The position numbers and the translations under genes were made by a program. From positions 12,498,169 through 12,562,168 of the forward strand of contig NC_087072.1 of NCBI RefSeq assembly GCF_026151205.1: a stretch of DNA of 64,000 bases, in the 5' to 3' direction. Numbering within the stretch: the stretch's first letter is position 1; every line of letters begins with the position of its first letter. Shown piece after piece: positions 1 through 11,834 of this stretch. Source of the DNA: Bolinopsis microptera (lineage: Eukaryota; Ctenophora; Tentaculata; Lobata; Bolinopsidae). The notes beneath the pieces are model-generated. The model worked only from the letters and a program-made list of their open reading frames with translations. It was not told where the DNA came from and did not search any database.

Positions 1-499
1 CGAATTTGATATACGAAAACTGGATACTCCGTGATATTTATACCATACCTTCGAAATCCTAACAAGATATCGAACTGCGATGGGATCTGATCTGAATCAG
101 TCCCGTCACCAGATTGATGAACATGAGATATCCTTAGTAGGCGCTAAAGCGACACGCGATGCGATCCTCATTCCTAAATGATCTGCACGAACTTGATCGG
201 TACTCTGCTTAGCGAAATCACATTGATACGAACAGTTCACTAAAATACCGAAGACACGTTTTACATTTTTGAGTAGCAGTGGAATATTTCAATCATTTGG
301 AAGACGTTGAGACCGACCAATAATCTTAAATTAAGTTACACTATAATATTAGTAATGAAATATTTATAATAAGTAAATGAAAATGTTCATTAACTACATG
401 ACTCTTTAATAAAGTTATCATCCTAGAATGTCATGACCATAATCAATCACGAGTTACAATGTATAACTTAGCTTCGTTGAGTGTTCAATCTTCAAATTT

Positions 500-805
500 T
501 CAACCGCTTTAGAGTCCTCATGTTATAGGAGGCTACCGCTCTAGAGTCCTCATGTTATGGGATCTATAAGGGAGGGCCGCTCTACAGTCCTACTTCCGAC
601 CTTCACCGGCCTACAGTCCACCGCTCAACAGTCCACCGCTCTACAGTCCTCATTTTAGGATCGTACCGCTCTAAAGTCCTCATGTTGTGATATCTATAAG
701 GTCGGCCGCTCTAGAGTCCTACCCTGGCGATTTGACACCGCTCTACAGTCCTACTTCCGACCTTCACCGACCTACAGTCCTACGCTCAACAGTCCACCGC
801 TTAAT
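500..805. repeat. Imperfect tandem repeat of a CGCTCTA-AGTCCT motif
   Basis: The motif CCGCTCTAnAGTCCT recurs many times, interleaved with longer direct repeats (CTTCCGACCTTCACCG occurs twice, TCCTCATGTTATGG twice). It looks like a decayed minisatellite. Positions 1-500 show nothing I can assign. Confidence 0.6.
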
Positions 806-810
806 AGTCC

Positions 811-880
811 TGCTCCCCACATATTGTACCACGTGACATGACGTCACACATTGTAACACGTGACATGACGTCACACATGT
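811..880. promoter_or_regulatory. Duplicated CACGTG / TGACGTCA block
   Basis: Two near-identical copies of a block of about 28 bp each contain an E-box-type CACGTG and a full palindromic CRE, TGACGTCA (839-846 and 866-873). A third, rearranged cluster with the same two palindromes lies at 2161-2205, after the zinc-finger stop codon (CRE at 2186-2193). Because they flank the gene fragment they may be repeat termini rather than regulatory sites. The function is inference only. Confidence 0.25.
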
Positions 881-1026
881 TGGAGATATTCCTGGCTCAA
901 AAATCGTTTACCAATTGATGATGGATTAGCACGATATATGCTGATTTGCACCTTATGAGAAATTAAAAATAGCCCCACTGTTATACTAAGGCACTGTATC
1001 GTTGTTTCTAAAGTCTCCCTTTTCAG

Positions 1027-2151
<1,125 letters not shown>

Positions 2152-3580
2152 AAGGCTAACACGTGATCAGGTCACGTGGTGTTGATGACGTCACACCACG
2201 TGGCATTGAGAGCACCTGACCGAAGACAGAACTAAAACGGAAGCTAACTGAATCAGAATATAAACGACGATTGAGTTTATCAGAATATTGAGATTTTGAG
2301 ATAACAGATAAACTGATTTGAAATAACCGATGATATGATTTTTGATGACATGATAGAACTGAGGTATGAAACTGAAGTACAAACTGGAAAATCATTTATA
2401 TAATTTTCCATTTTGTTATAACACATTTCTTACGTTATAAAGTTATAAGGTACAGTATAATTCATCAGTTCATTACAAATACAATGGGAGGCATATTGAT
2501 AAAACAGTACGCAATAACAATGTCAATGAAGAACACTAAAATCCAGATTCAGTGTTGTATTTGTGAAAACTAGAAAGCTGAAAATGACATTCATCCTCCC
2601 TAGTATCTTGGTTTGATATCTGTTGATGAGAAGTTTATGATTACAGTTAATTTTTGAATTATTTCTTTATGCTTATTGTTAAATTCGCATTACATGATCT
2701 AAGGGTTTATTTTATCGCAGTAATTAGCTGTAGTTATGAACTATTGCATAATGGAAGAGTGTAGGATAGGGTTTGCCTCATAATTACTCTCCAATTTATG
2801 TACAATTTCAGAAATGGGTCCAATCAAATGATCGTCATCCATTGCCCAATTGGCAAATCAGAATATTTAATTTTGCTAACATACTGCCTTACATCCCTAA
2901 CATTTACTTGTTAACGACCCCGTTACAGAAATTAGTTTCCTGAACAACTGATTGATTAGGTGATACTATTATATTATGGAGTAATACGCAAATGCAGTTG
3001 ATCCGCCGAGAAAACTACTGCCAGCCGATTCCCCAGTATTACTTGTTGGTTTATAAGTTTAAGTGGTGGCTAAGCCTCAAGTAAAATACAATGTCGGGTC
3101 CCAATGTGCAGCTTAGTAGAACCAAGAATAGACAGTTCTGGAAGAACACTCGATGAATTAAATAACCAGTATATTAAGAAAAAGTCAAAGGTTTTGTTGA
3201 TAATTACCTTTTGCCGATCGTTTTATGTTGGCCGAAATCCATTTTCCAAAAGAATATTGGTCATTACATCAAACATTCAAAGTATGTATTCTAATTCACA
3301 ATTTGAGTACAAAAGTAGATTTTTTTTGCCTCTGAGTTTGATCTGACTTCACTGAAAGCTCACGAAAAACTAAGAATAAAAACAATTTGAGTTCCAATAA
3401 TATACCGAATACCTATTCACATATTGAACAACATTTGAATAAATTTTAAAAGTAGGTCGTAGTATCATCAATCACCTTTGTTCACACATTACTAATAAGT
3501 ATAAATATAATATTTATCACATCTCTTTGGTAAGAGTAAGAGTCTATTATAATCACCTAAAGGCTAAATAATATATAAAG
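2152..3580. other. Gene-free AT-rich spacer
   Basis: No convincing exon. Positions 3165-3580 reappear in shortened form at 33843-34140 and probably represent the 3' flank of the receptor gene encoded on the minus strand. Confidence 0.5.
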
Positions 3581-3649
3581 AGTGCCTTCACCTTCACATA
3601 TTGACAATATCCAGAAAAGTAGTTCAATCTTTGTCAAAGCACTCTGCTT

Positions 3650-4212
3650 ATTTATTGTCCATGTTGTTGAGACATCTCAGTCCAAAGCAGCTGGTGATCC
3701 TTCTCCAGTACCCTCAGTGTTACTGTTGTTGAGACATCTCAGTCCACAGCAGCTGGTGATCCTTCTCCAGTACCCTCAGTGTTACTGTTGTTGAGACATC
3801 TCAGTCCACAGCAGCTGGTGATCCTTCTCCAGTACCCTCAGTGTTACTGTTGTTGAGACATCTCAGTCCACAGCAGCTGGTGATCCTTCTCCAGTACCCT
3901 CAGTGTTACTGTTGTTGAGACATCTCAGTCCAAAGCAGCTGGTGATCCTTCTCCAGTACCCTCAGTGTTACTGTTGTTGAGACATCTCAGTCCACAGCAG
4001 CTGGTGATCCTTCTCCAGTACCCTCAGTGTCACTGTTGTGGAGACATCTCAGTCTACAGCAGCTGGTGATCCTTCTCCAGTACCCTCAATGTTACTGTTG
4101 TTGAGACATCTCAGTCCACAGCAGCTGGTGATCCTTCTCCAGTACCCTCAGTGTTACTGTTGTTGAGACATCTCAGTCCACAGCAGCTGGTGATCCTTCT
4201 CCAGTACCCTAC
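3650..4212. repeat. 62-bp minisatellite, about nine copies
   Basis: A 62-bp unit (core GTTGTTGAGACATCTCAGTC, then a stretch with CAGCTGGTGATCC) is repeated head to tail with only scattered substitutions. The unit length is not a multiple of three. The last two units on the right are translated on the minus strand as the C-terminus of the adjacent receptor. A second block of four to five units lies at 34144-34425. Confidence 0.95.
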
Positions 4213-5277
4213 GTATCTTTCTCTCAGCTCCGTTTTTCTACTTATCAGGATGATTGGGTAGATCAATGCATACATGAGGGGGAGTGTGAACTCGGTCAAC
4301 CCAAACATAATCCCTACATTCACCCAGAACTGCTCATTGTGAACGTAATTATCGTCGTCAAAATGAGAAACCGACACCAGTATGTACCAAACCATCATCA
4401 TCAGGAAGTAGGCTGCATTGCACAAAAAGAAGAGGACGGAGACCCAAAAGACAGTAACTATGGCATGATTAGCTGTGCTGGACATGGTTGAGGAGGTTGC
4501 ATTTTGTTGGAGCGTCTCTTTCAAGTATTTTATCTGAATTATCATACAGATAAGTACAGTGAGGGGGATGCAAATGAAGTAAAAAGTAGCATATATGTAC
4601 AGCAGGCTATTGTACTTACTTTGCAGTTCTATTTTGTTGTTAGATCTAGCACATTTTGATACTCCACTCTGGTCTGGCATGCAAAGTACTGCGACGATGG
4701 TGGGCAGTCCCGGAAAGTTGAAACCTTCAATGAGGTAGCGAAACACCTTGGTGATGAAATTAAGAGGAACATTGCTTTCGAAGAACACCAAGATTGCCAC
4801 CATGTCTGAGATGTGCAGCAAGGCTATAACTGCACAGCAGAGAGCTATAACTAACCTTAGACGTGGAGTGTTAATTCTGTCGAATGGTTGCACGAGTTTG
4901 ACAGTAAGGGTGATCGTCATGGCTAGATTGAAGAGCTTAGACCAGTTTACTCCCGGTAGAGAAGTGACCATGTAGTAAAGCAAGCTCTTGTACAGAGCTT
5001 CTTGTTCGACCAGTCCCACATTTACCAGGATACTCACAACTGAGATTACAATTTCTCCTTGTGCTTTCAGAATGTCCGCCATAGCGATTCCCATGAATAA
5101 GCCGGCTACTAATTTGGTTTTGTCCTTGTAGTAGTTTGCAAAGATGATTATGTTATGTACCACCACCACGATACCCAGAGTGATGTTAACCGGGGATAGG
5201 CAGAAGAAGACTCCCTTGAAAATGAGCGTGTCCATCCTCATGGTAGCATTGGGGGTGGTAAGGTAATAAAGGTTCAT
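4111..5277 (-). CDS. Divergent rhodopsin-like 7TM receptor, intronless
   Basis: 388 residues with seven hydrophobic segments. TM1 is around residues 22-50. TM2 carries the LxxxIAMAD pattern, close to the class A LxxAD motif. TM3 ends in KLVQPFDR instead of DRY. TM4 and TM5 are long hydrophobic helices. TM6 is VFWVSVLFFLCNAAYF, without the usual CWxP. TM7 is LPLMYALIYPII, lacking the Asn of NPxxY but keeping a Pro/Tyr arrangement. A short N-terminus carries a possible N-glycosylation site (NAT). The cytoplasmic tail has a Cys pair (SCCGLRC) that could be palmitoylated. The Met at 5277 immediately precedes the first amphipathic segment. The ligand is unknown; loss of the consensus motifs suggests a lineage-expanded, possibly chemosensory receptor. 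The last ~30 codons and the TGA lie inside the 62-bp minisatellite. Confidence 0.8.
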   Translation of the reverse strand: MNLYYLTTPNATMRMDTLIFKGVFFCLSPVNITLGIVVVVHNIIIFANYYKDKTKLVAGLFMGIAMADILKAQGEIVISVVSILVNVGLVEQEALYKSLLYYMVTSLPGVNWSKLFNLAMTITLTVKLVQPFDRINTPRLRLVIALCCAVIALLHISDMVAILVFFESNVPLNFITKVFRYLIEGFNFPGLPTIVAVLCMPDQSGVSKCARSNNKIELQSKYNSLLYIYATFYFICIPLTVLICMIIQIKYLKETLQQNATSSTMSSTANHAIVTVFWVSVLFFLCNAAYFLMMMVWYILVSVSHFDDDNYVHNEQFWVNVGIMFGLTEFTLPLMYALIYPIILISRKTELRERYVGYWRRITSCCGLRCLNNSNTEGTGEGSPAAVD

Positions 5278-6297
5278 GATTCCTTTTTGTATCTCTGTAT
5301 CAGTATGGTGAGAACTGATAATCCTATGAATGAGACGAATTGGTTTAGATAGTTCATTAGTTGATATTTATAAATATAAATATTTATTTTATTTGTACGT
5401 TTATTATTTGTACGTTTCTGCAGTTTAAGTTATAAAATTGCTGTCCATAGAAAAGGACAGGCAAACTAACTTAATTTTAAATTCGCGGAAAATCGGGGCT
5501 AAAAACTCGAAAATCAAACATTCGCGTCGAATTTGCGACAAAAGATAAAATATTTGCAGTTGAATTTGCAGTGCTTAGTTCAAAGTTAAAGGACACATAT
5601 TCATTGATATAAGAATAACCATCTGGTCGGCCCATATGGTGATGTGACCACGCTTTATTAGTTAATTCATTCGATACGGATGTTACATCACCAATAACCC
5701 TGCTTCGAAATGGCAGATCATTTCTTTGCTCAGGTGAAGGGTGAGCTTATATTGGCAGGACTTCTCTAGAAACGTTAACACTCGCGATCCATTTAGTACA
5801 AATCAGAATTGAACAAGCGAATTTTATTTGTAAGAAAGGCACTGATGAGTTTTTGTGACGTGATCAAATACTAAATAGTAATACTGACGCAGATTTGATC
5901 CTAAAATTAAAGGTAAATCTAAAAAAGTGCATTACATAATAACACAATTGCATTGTAAAAATAAAATCTGGCTATGTTTTGTTGTCACTTTTACTTTTAG
6001 TTTTATATCCTTGAAGTTGTACCTGCTTATGACCAGTTATGTCATAAGGTAGCTAGGGAACAGCCAATCGTACAGTTGCCAGCTGATACATGATACCAGG
6101 AAATTATTCTGATGGGATCTTTCTTAGGAACTGAGATTCTGAAATTTAGGTCATTCTGTAAATCTAAATCTTTGGTAATTCGGGAAAAAAAACTTCTCAA
6201 CAGCCACATTTACACGAGTAAGGCATAAAATGCACCATTCACCTATTTACTTTTAGAGATTGTCCATGTCAGATATTAATATATTACGTAACTGTAA
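5278..6297. other. Receptor upstream region without visible genes
   Basis: AT-rich with no supported exon. A short imperfect inverted repeat (GGTGATGTGACC / TGTTACATCACC, about 5638-5694) is the only structure noted. Confidence 0.4.
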
Positions 6298-6460
6298 GGG
6301 GTTGTTCACATATACGTAATCAGCTGAAGGGGGTGGGGGTTTCCGAATGATTACGCTAGTGTAATTTTAACACAATAGCTATGTGTAAAACTGATTACGG
6401 AGGGGAGGGGGGGGGGTAAAAATTTTCCAAAAAATGATTACGTAATATGTGAACGACCCC
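6298..6460. mobile_element. 163-bp MITE with TAA target duplication
   Basis: The left end GGGGTTGTTCACATATACGT is an inverted match to the right end (reverse complement GGGGTCGTTCACATATTACG). TAA at 6295-6297 and 6461-6463 flanks it. The interior holds a G-run and no coding capacity. It is a non-autonomous TIR element. Confidence 0.8.
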
Positions 6461-6534
6461 TAAGGTAGAAATGCAGTTGACCGTTTCGGTTTAATTTTTT
6501 AATTACACCCTGTAATTGTATTATGCTTCTCGCA

Positions 6535-6612
6535 ACCACTTTAGATCGGCGAGATCAGAGATGCACCACTGGCCGGTCACGCCGAGCTGCGAAGGATTGA
6601 CATTGTCAATCA
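6535..6612 (-). repeat. Right terminus of a TIR repeat family (ATTGACATTGTCAAT end)
   Basis: The reverse complement of this segment (CAATCCTTCGCAGCTCGG, then a GCCGATCTA block) matches the left-end orientation seen at 9835 and 41393 and the right end at about 10835. It provides the first ~30 codons read into the LINE ORF, so those residues are not LINE-derived. Confidence 0.55.
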
Positions 6613-8159
6613 AATCACTTTATACTTCAGAAAACCGAATTAAACACTCAGTTCATGTTGACAATGTCCGTAATTATGAAACTGAACTTAAAGACATTAA
6701 CAAACGACTTTCAGAACATCTCCGCGACATGGCCTCGAAGTGTTTCAAACAAACCAAACCACCCAAAAAATCTCACACCTCAAACAAACCTTGGTTTAAC
6801 TGGAAAACGAGATTAGGTAAAAGAGAATTTCGTAAAGCTACAGATGCAACCTCAAAATTCCCGTCAAACAACCTTATACGTGAAAACTATTATCTTGTCA
6901 AGGGTAGCTATAAGCGTTTGAAGAACTCTGCCAAAAACGAATTCTTCGCACGTATGAATGAGGATATAGAGGGGGGGAAAATTCTCAACTGGCAATCTTT
7001 CAAAAAACTAAAAAATCAGAAAAAGGAAACTTTAAATTTTGACAGTCATGATATGAATAGATTCGAGACTTTTTTTGGTAACCTATATTCTGATAACCAC
7101 AAAACAATAAATGAAGATAAAAAAGTTTCTATGATTGATCAAGCTGACTTGATAAATCAAGGTGCAACTCATCCTGAGTCACTCAACAGCTTAATCACCA
7201 CAACAGAACTTGACTCCAGTATAAAATCCCTCAAAAATGGTAAAGCTTCCTCACTCGACATGATTAATAACGAAATTATAAAATCTCTGGACACCAATCA
7301 TAAATTGATTATGTTGAACCTCTTTAACGCCTGCTTCTCACAAGGAATTTATCCCTGGAACGTCAGCATTATATCTCCACTTCATAAAAAGGGAAATAAA
7401 TCGGATCCTGATAACTACCGTGCAGTTGCTGTCAGCAGTGTCATAGGAAAACTCTTCTCAACTATTCTCTTAGAAAGACTCATTCACTTCCGCTCTGAAA
7501 ACTGCCCTGATCCACCTAACCAACTAGGCTTCACAAAGAAAGCTCAAACATACGATCATATACTAACCATGAAAACTATAGCATCAAAATATAAACTTTT
7601 GGGGAAACCTGTATATGCAGTATTTGTTGATTTTAAAAAAGCATTCGACTCAGTCTGCCGTCAAGCCCTTTTCCTCAAACTCGCAAAAAATGGCATAACT
7701 GGAAACTTCTACAATGTCCTCAAAAATATGTACTCAAACTCGTACGCTTACATAAAATTATCTGGTCATCTCAGTAAACGCTTTCAGATACGTAAAGGTA
7801 CAGAACAAGGTCACCCACTCTCACCTGACCTTTTTAAAGTTTTTCTCAGTGATATGTCCTGCCTCCTAGATTTTCCAAATTGCCCTGTACTTTCAAATAT
7901 TACTGTTAGCCACCTGCTGTGGGCGGATGACCTTATACTCCTTTCACTCGACCAGGAAACCACCCAAATGCAACTTAATATTCTCGGTAATTTTTGTAAG
8001 GAGTGGGGCATTGAAATCAATGAACTCAAAACTCAAGCAGTCATCTTTGGTAAGAAAGCGTTAAAACAGGACGTACAAAACATAAAATTTACACTCAACG
8101 GATCTAATCTTGAAATTGTTGACAGTTATTGTTACCTTGGATTTGAACTTCATCAATCG
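6600..8159 (+). pseudogene. LINE reverse transcriptase, 5' part, interrupted by the giant transposon
   Basis: An open frame encodes the pre-RT region and most of a non-LTR reverse transcriptase. Motif A is YAVFVDFKKAFDSVC, motif B is GTEQGHPLSPDLF, and the catalytic motif C is LLWADDLILL. The frame stays open to the target duplication, where it reads YLGFELHQS. The expected continuation (GQVQIAQQNLK) occurs at 31986 in matching frame. The endonuclease domain seen in the related copy at 61-64 kb is absent here, so the 5' end is truncated or replaced by other repeat DNA. The few codons between 8160 and the stop at 8174 belong to the inserted transposon. Confidence 0.9.
8151..8159. repeat. Left target-site duplication (CATCAATCG)
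   Basis: A nine-base direct repeat identical to 31977-31985. It encodes His-Gln-Ser of the interrupted LINE ORF. It extends to 10 bp with one mismatch (C/G). Confidence 0.85.
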
Positions 8160-8160
8160 C

Positions 8161-9275
8161 AGACAACCTTATAACGTAAATGTGGCACTGTGACACTTGT
8201 GGCACTATCATGTGGCACTTGTGACACTCACATGTGGCACTTGCGACACTAACATATGTAACATGTGGCACTTGCGACACTCACATGTGGCACTTGCGAC
8301 ACTAACATATGTAACATGTGGCACTTGCGACACTCACATGTGGCACTTGTGGCACTATCATATGTAGCATGTGGCACTTGCGGCACTCACATGTGGCACT
8401 TACGGCACCAATATGCTGCATAGTTAGGTACAATACTGCTTTTTTTGCAGGAATCATCAACTGAACTGGTTGCTACTTCAACTTTAAGTTTACCTGGGGT
8501 CCCCAGGCTATTATGTGTTATGTTTATAAAGATTCGGCGGAATGACAGGTTGAGCGCCGTCCAGTAACTTCAACTTTAAGTTATAAAATTGATTTTTACG
8601 ATAATATCGTGAAACATAATTCTGCACGATTCATACTGCGATTCAGCAATCATAAATAACACTAAATAAAAGACGATATTAATTTGTTTAATGATTGCAA
8701 TTATAATTTGGCTTGTTAAGCTTGAATTTATCAGTGTTCTTATACGATTACGAATTACAGATGACATGATTGTATTACTATTGTGATCATCGGTCAACTA
8801 CAAAACAAAGGCTCATCGAATACCTTTCTGTGTGCCTACGATTGTGAGTCTGAGTACCTGACTGACATGAAATTAACTTTTTTGTACATAATAATCTTAA
8901 AATTATGATATAAAAATATAAATATTTTTATATATAATACGCATTATCAAATAACATTATCACATGTGGCACTTGCGGCACTAACAAAGGTAACATGTGG
9001 CACTTGCGGCACTAACAAAGGTAACATGTGGCACTCGCGTTACTCGTATGTGGCACTTGCGGCACTAACAAAGGTAACATGTGGCACTCGCATTACTCGT
9101 ATGTGGCACTTGCGGCACTAACAAAGGTAACATGTGGCACTCGCGTTACTCGTATGTGGCACTTGCGGCACTACACAATATACACATGCGGCACTTGCGT
9201 GTTAAAATTGTTTGTTAAAATTTGAATACTAGTGTAACCTTCACTATCGCAGTTTAATTGTAAAAGTATAAACAG
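8161..9275 (+). repeat. Left terminal inverted repeat with subterminal arrays
   Basis: Two array blocks, 8181-8415 and 8962-9200, consist of ~53-bp units built from TGTGGCACTTGCGnCACT and its variants. A ~540-bp non-array segment (8416-8961) separates them and carries the 76-bp retroposon. Beyond the arrays, AATACTAGTGTAAC and AAAAGTATAAAC match the inner part of the right TIR, so the TIR extends to about 9275. Many copies of one motif near an element's ends are the usual arrangement for transposase binding sites. That function is inferred. Confidence 0.8.
8491..8566 (+). mobile_element. 76-bp retroposon-like insertion with 16-bp target duplication
   Basis: ACTTCAACTTTAAGTT occurs at 8475-8490 and again at 8567-8582, flanking 76 bp. 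The insert begins with the perfect palindrome CCTGGGGTCCCCAGG and contains GATTCGGCGGAATGACAG followed by a GCGCCG stretch. Related copies lie at 54084-54193, 55690-55773 (opposite strand) and, partially, at 41297-41345. A long variable-length duplication is typical of LINE-mediated insertion, so this is probably a very short SINE. I see no clear Pol III A and B boxes. Confidence 0.7.
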
Positions 9276-9309
9276 TACAAAAGTTAAAATTGTGCAAAAG
9301 CATATCCCT

Positions 9310-9605
9310 ACTATAATTCAGAGAATTATTTCTGTAGAATGTATGTACGACCGCCCAAGTTCAAAAATATGAACTTGCGTAGTAACCATGGTAACGAGGT
9401 TTATTAAGTTGTTACACGCACGTGCACGTGCAATGATTGTTTTAACGTCATTTTGATCGGTTTTGTTGATATTACGCTGTATTGAGTACGAGCAACATTT
9501 TAATTGGCTGTATCTTCGGTTGTGTAGGATGTTTTTTGACGCGATTAAAACTTACTAACAAAAATACTATTAGCTTCCTCCCTGTGACCACGGGTTTTCT
9601 AGTAT
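9310..9605. repeat. Dispersed repeat also found inverted at 55130-55515
   Basis: Shared blocks include GTGGTCACAGGGAGGAAGCT (reverse complement here, direct at 55188), the GTACGACC flank, and CATGGTAAC. There is no coding potential. Positions 9606-9834 hold nothing assignable. Confidence 0.5.
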
Positions 9606-9834
9606 AATAATAATACATTAAACTTGCTCAGTTGAAACAGGTCGCATTAGACTTAGAGTATACCAAAAAGCCAATCCCATAACTCTTAGCGTTTTCTTGT
9701 TTAAATTCCGTTAGAAAATAACACACCCGCAGATTTATTAGGAATAGGATTATTCAACTATTAAAAAATAATACTATATTTTTATACTTATAGTATAGAT
9801 GCTATTTGTGTAATTCAAATTTATGGATGGATGT

Positions 9835-10835
9835 GATGATGTCAATCCTTCGCAAATTTAAGCTTGGCGTGGCCCGGCCATGCCAGTACAATTATGCATT
9901 TTGCCGATCTAACGAAGTGGTTGTGAGAAGGATAACAATTAACATAACAATATTTTATGCTCGGCGCGGCCCAGTATGTAGTGCATCGCATTATTGGTTT
10001 CGATGTTGGATATATTAATATGTACTTCATAGTTTTGGATTCTATAATAAGTTGAAACGCAAACATAATACAATTACCCCTGGCTGACAAGATCTAACAT
10101 ATTATTGTGGGAACATTTATTATGTAATATAAATATGTACATTTTGATTTATTATGTAATATGTACATTTATTACAATACAAGATACAAGGCCAGGTCTC
10201 TCCCGAACGTTGGGATGGCCTGAGGTGCTTATCTCCTTTCCAGTAACCCTAAGCCACTCTGTGCCGAGGCACTATGTCTATACTCAATACTAGCTGTAGG
10301 GGGGTTAGTCCTACGAGCCAGAGAGTGTGTATCACCAGCCGAAGCTGTACCAAATCACAGCTTGGTAACTGGCCGAGTTGCATCCGACCGGATTTGAAGT
10401 AATTTTGTAACTGGTATTTTTAATCGTTAAATGAACTATTCCTATATAAATATTATAATTATCATTGCCAAACATTTTTTGATTCGTTTCGCGTGGTTCA
10501 ATTCATAATTGTTGCTATATATTACAGTTACACGAAGCACGAAGGTTGCCATGCACTTTATTTGTGCATATCTAACCCTAGCCGAGCTGAGCGTGCTAAA
10601 TTATAAAATTAAAATCACTTTACCGCCGATCTTCGAGATTGTTTTATATAAGTTGAAACTTGGAACGCACTTAATATAAATCGATGTGCATGTATTTTGT
10701 GTAGTGCGATGCGTTACTGTGCCGCGCCGCGCACTTAAGGAGGCTTCTCACAGCGACATCGCGCTAGATTGGCGAATTGCGCTATTATACTGTGCCGGCC
10801 GCGCTGAGCTGCGATGAATTGACATCGTCAATTAA
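9835..10835. mobile_element. ~1-kb non-autonomous TIR element
   Basis: The left end GATGATGTCAATCCTTCGCA and the reverse complement of the right end, GACGATGTCAATTCATCGCA, match and stay similar for about 80 bp, including a GCCgATCTA block. The same terminus occurs at 6535-6612 and 41393-41455. The GC-rich interior (10190-10390) contains no recognised gene. Confidence 0.55.
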
Positions 10836-11830
10836 ATTAAATGCAATTTCGAACGATGATTCCAAATCACCCAATGACATAGTAAAATATATTTGACGAG
10901 ATATTGGTAAAACACTGTCTCGAATCGATCACGTAATATGATTTGACTGTATACTTAAGAAAGTTGGTAAAATTTCTCGTTAATGTTTCAATAGCATATG
11001 CTTTACTAAGGAATAAGATTGGGTTATATATAGGGTTATATTGAGGTTATTAAAGATTGGGTTAGGGTCAAATGCAATTATTAAAAACAGTTAAAATTTC
11101 CCCATATAATAACTGATATGTGAATACTGAATACTCTCCATGCAGCTAAAAGCATTTAAAATAGGTGGCTGCGTGGCTCAGTCGGTAAATCTTTTTACAA
11201 TTGTACTGTTGATTACGAGTTTCACCCGTTAAACTTCATTTGAAATGGAACCAAAATTTTAGGTGCGCCGCGCATATTTTCGAAAAATTAACTAACAACA
11301 ATACCGCGCGCTTGTTGGATAAAAAATTTGCAAGAAAGTGATTTAACCAAAATTGGTGCCATTATATTAGGCAAATTTGTCATTTTCCAGCAAGGAGCAA
11401 ACAGATTTTAAATAACATTTTGTTGTTACAAAATTAACCTACTTTTTACCATTTTGTGATGTTTCAATTGTGATACTATAAACATATTACTGCCACATAT
11501 ACTAATTTATTTGACTGTAATAGTGTTGATTGATCTAGTACGTAATTGATAATATAGGGTGTTCAAGCTGGTATATCAATATTTGCTCAATTACACACAT
11601 CTTCAAATATCATCAAGAGTATGGGACAAGGTAAATTTATATGTGTCTTGTGTGTTATTTGCTTGCGACTATATTATGATATTATATCAATAAGTTCATT
11701 ATATGCAAGCCTCTTGATTTATTATGACAATTCCCAGCACTTCCATGTCATCAAGTTATCGTACACTACTCAGTATTGCTTGTCACGATGCCCTAAATAT
11801 TTACTTAAAATGTGACGAAGTAACCTGGGC
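10836..11830. other. Gene-free repeat-derived DNA with a degenerate tRNA-like head
   Basis: 11165-11232 resembles a tRNA promoter (GTGGCTCAGTCGG as A box, GATTACGAGTTTCACCC as B box) but has no tRNA fold that I can complete. 11540-11820 is a diverged copy of 16180-16440, and part of it (GCAAGCCTCTTGATTTAT) recurs inverted near 41340. The ORF seen here is not convincing. Confidence 0.4.
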
Positions 11831-11834
11831 TACA

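Noticed and set aside
8175-8420. CRISPR-like regularly repeated array
   Set aside because: The ~53-bp periodic GTGGCAC units have no unique spacers, occur as inverted arrays at both ends of one insertion, and the genome is eukaryotic. They are transposon subterminal repeats.
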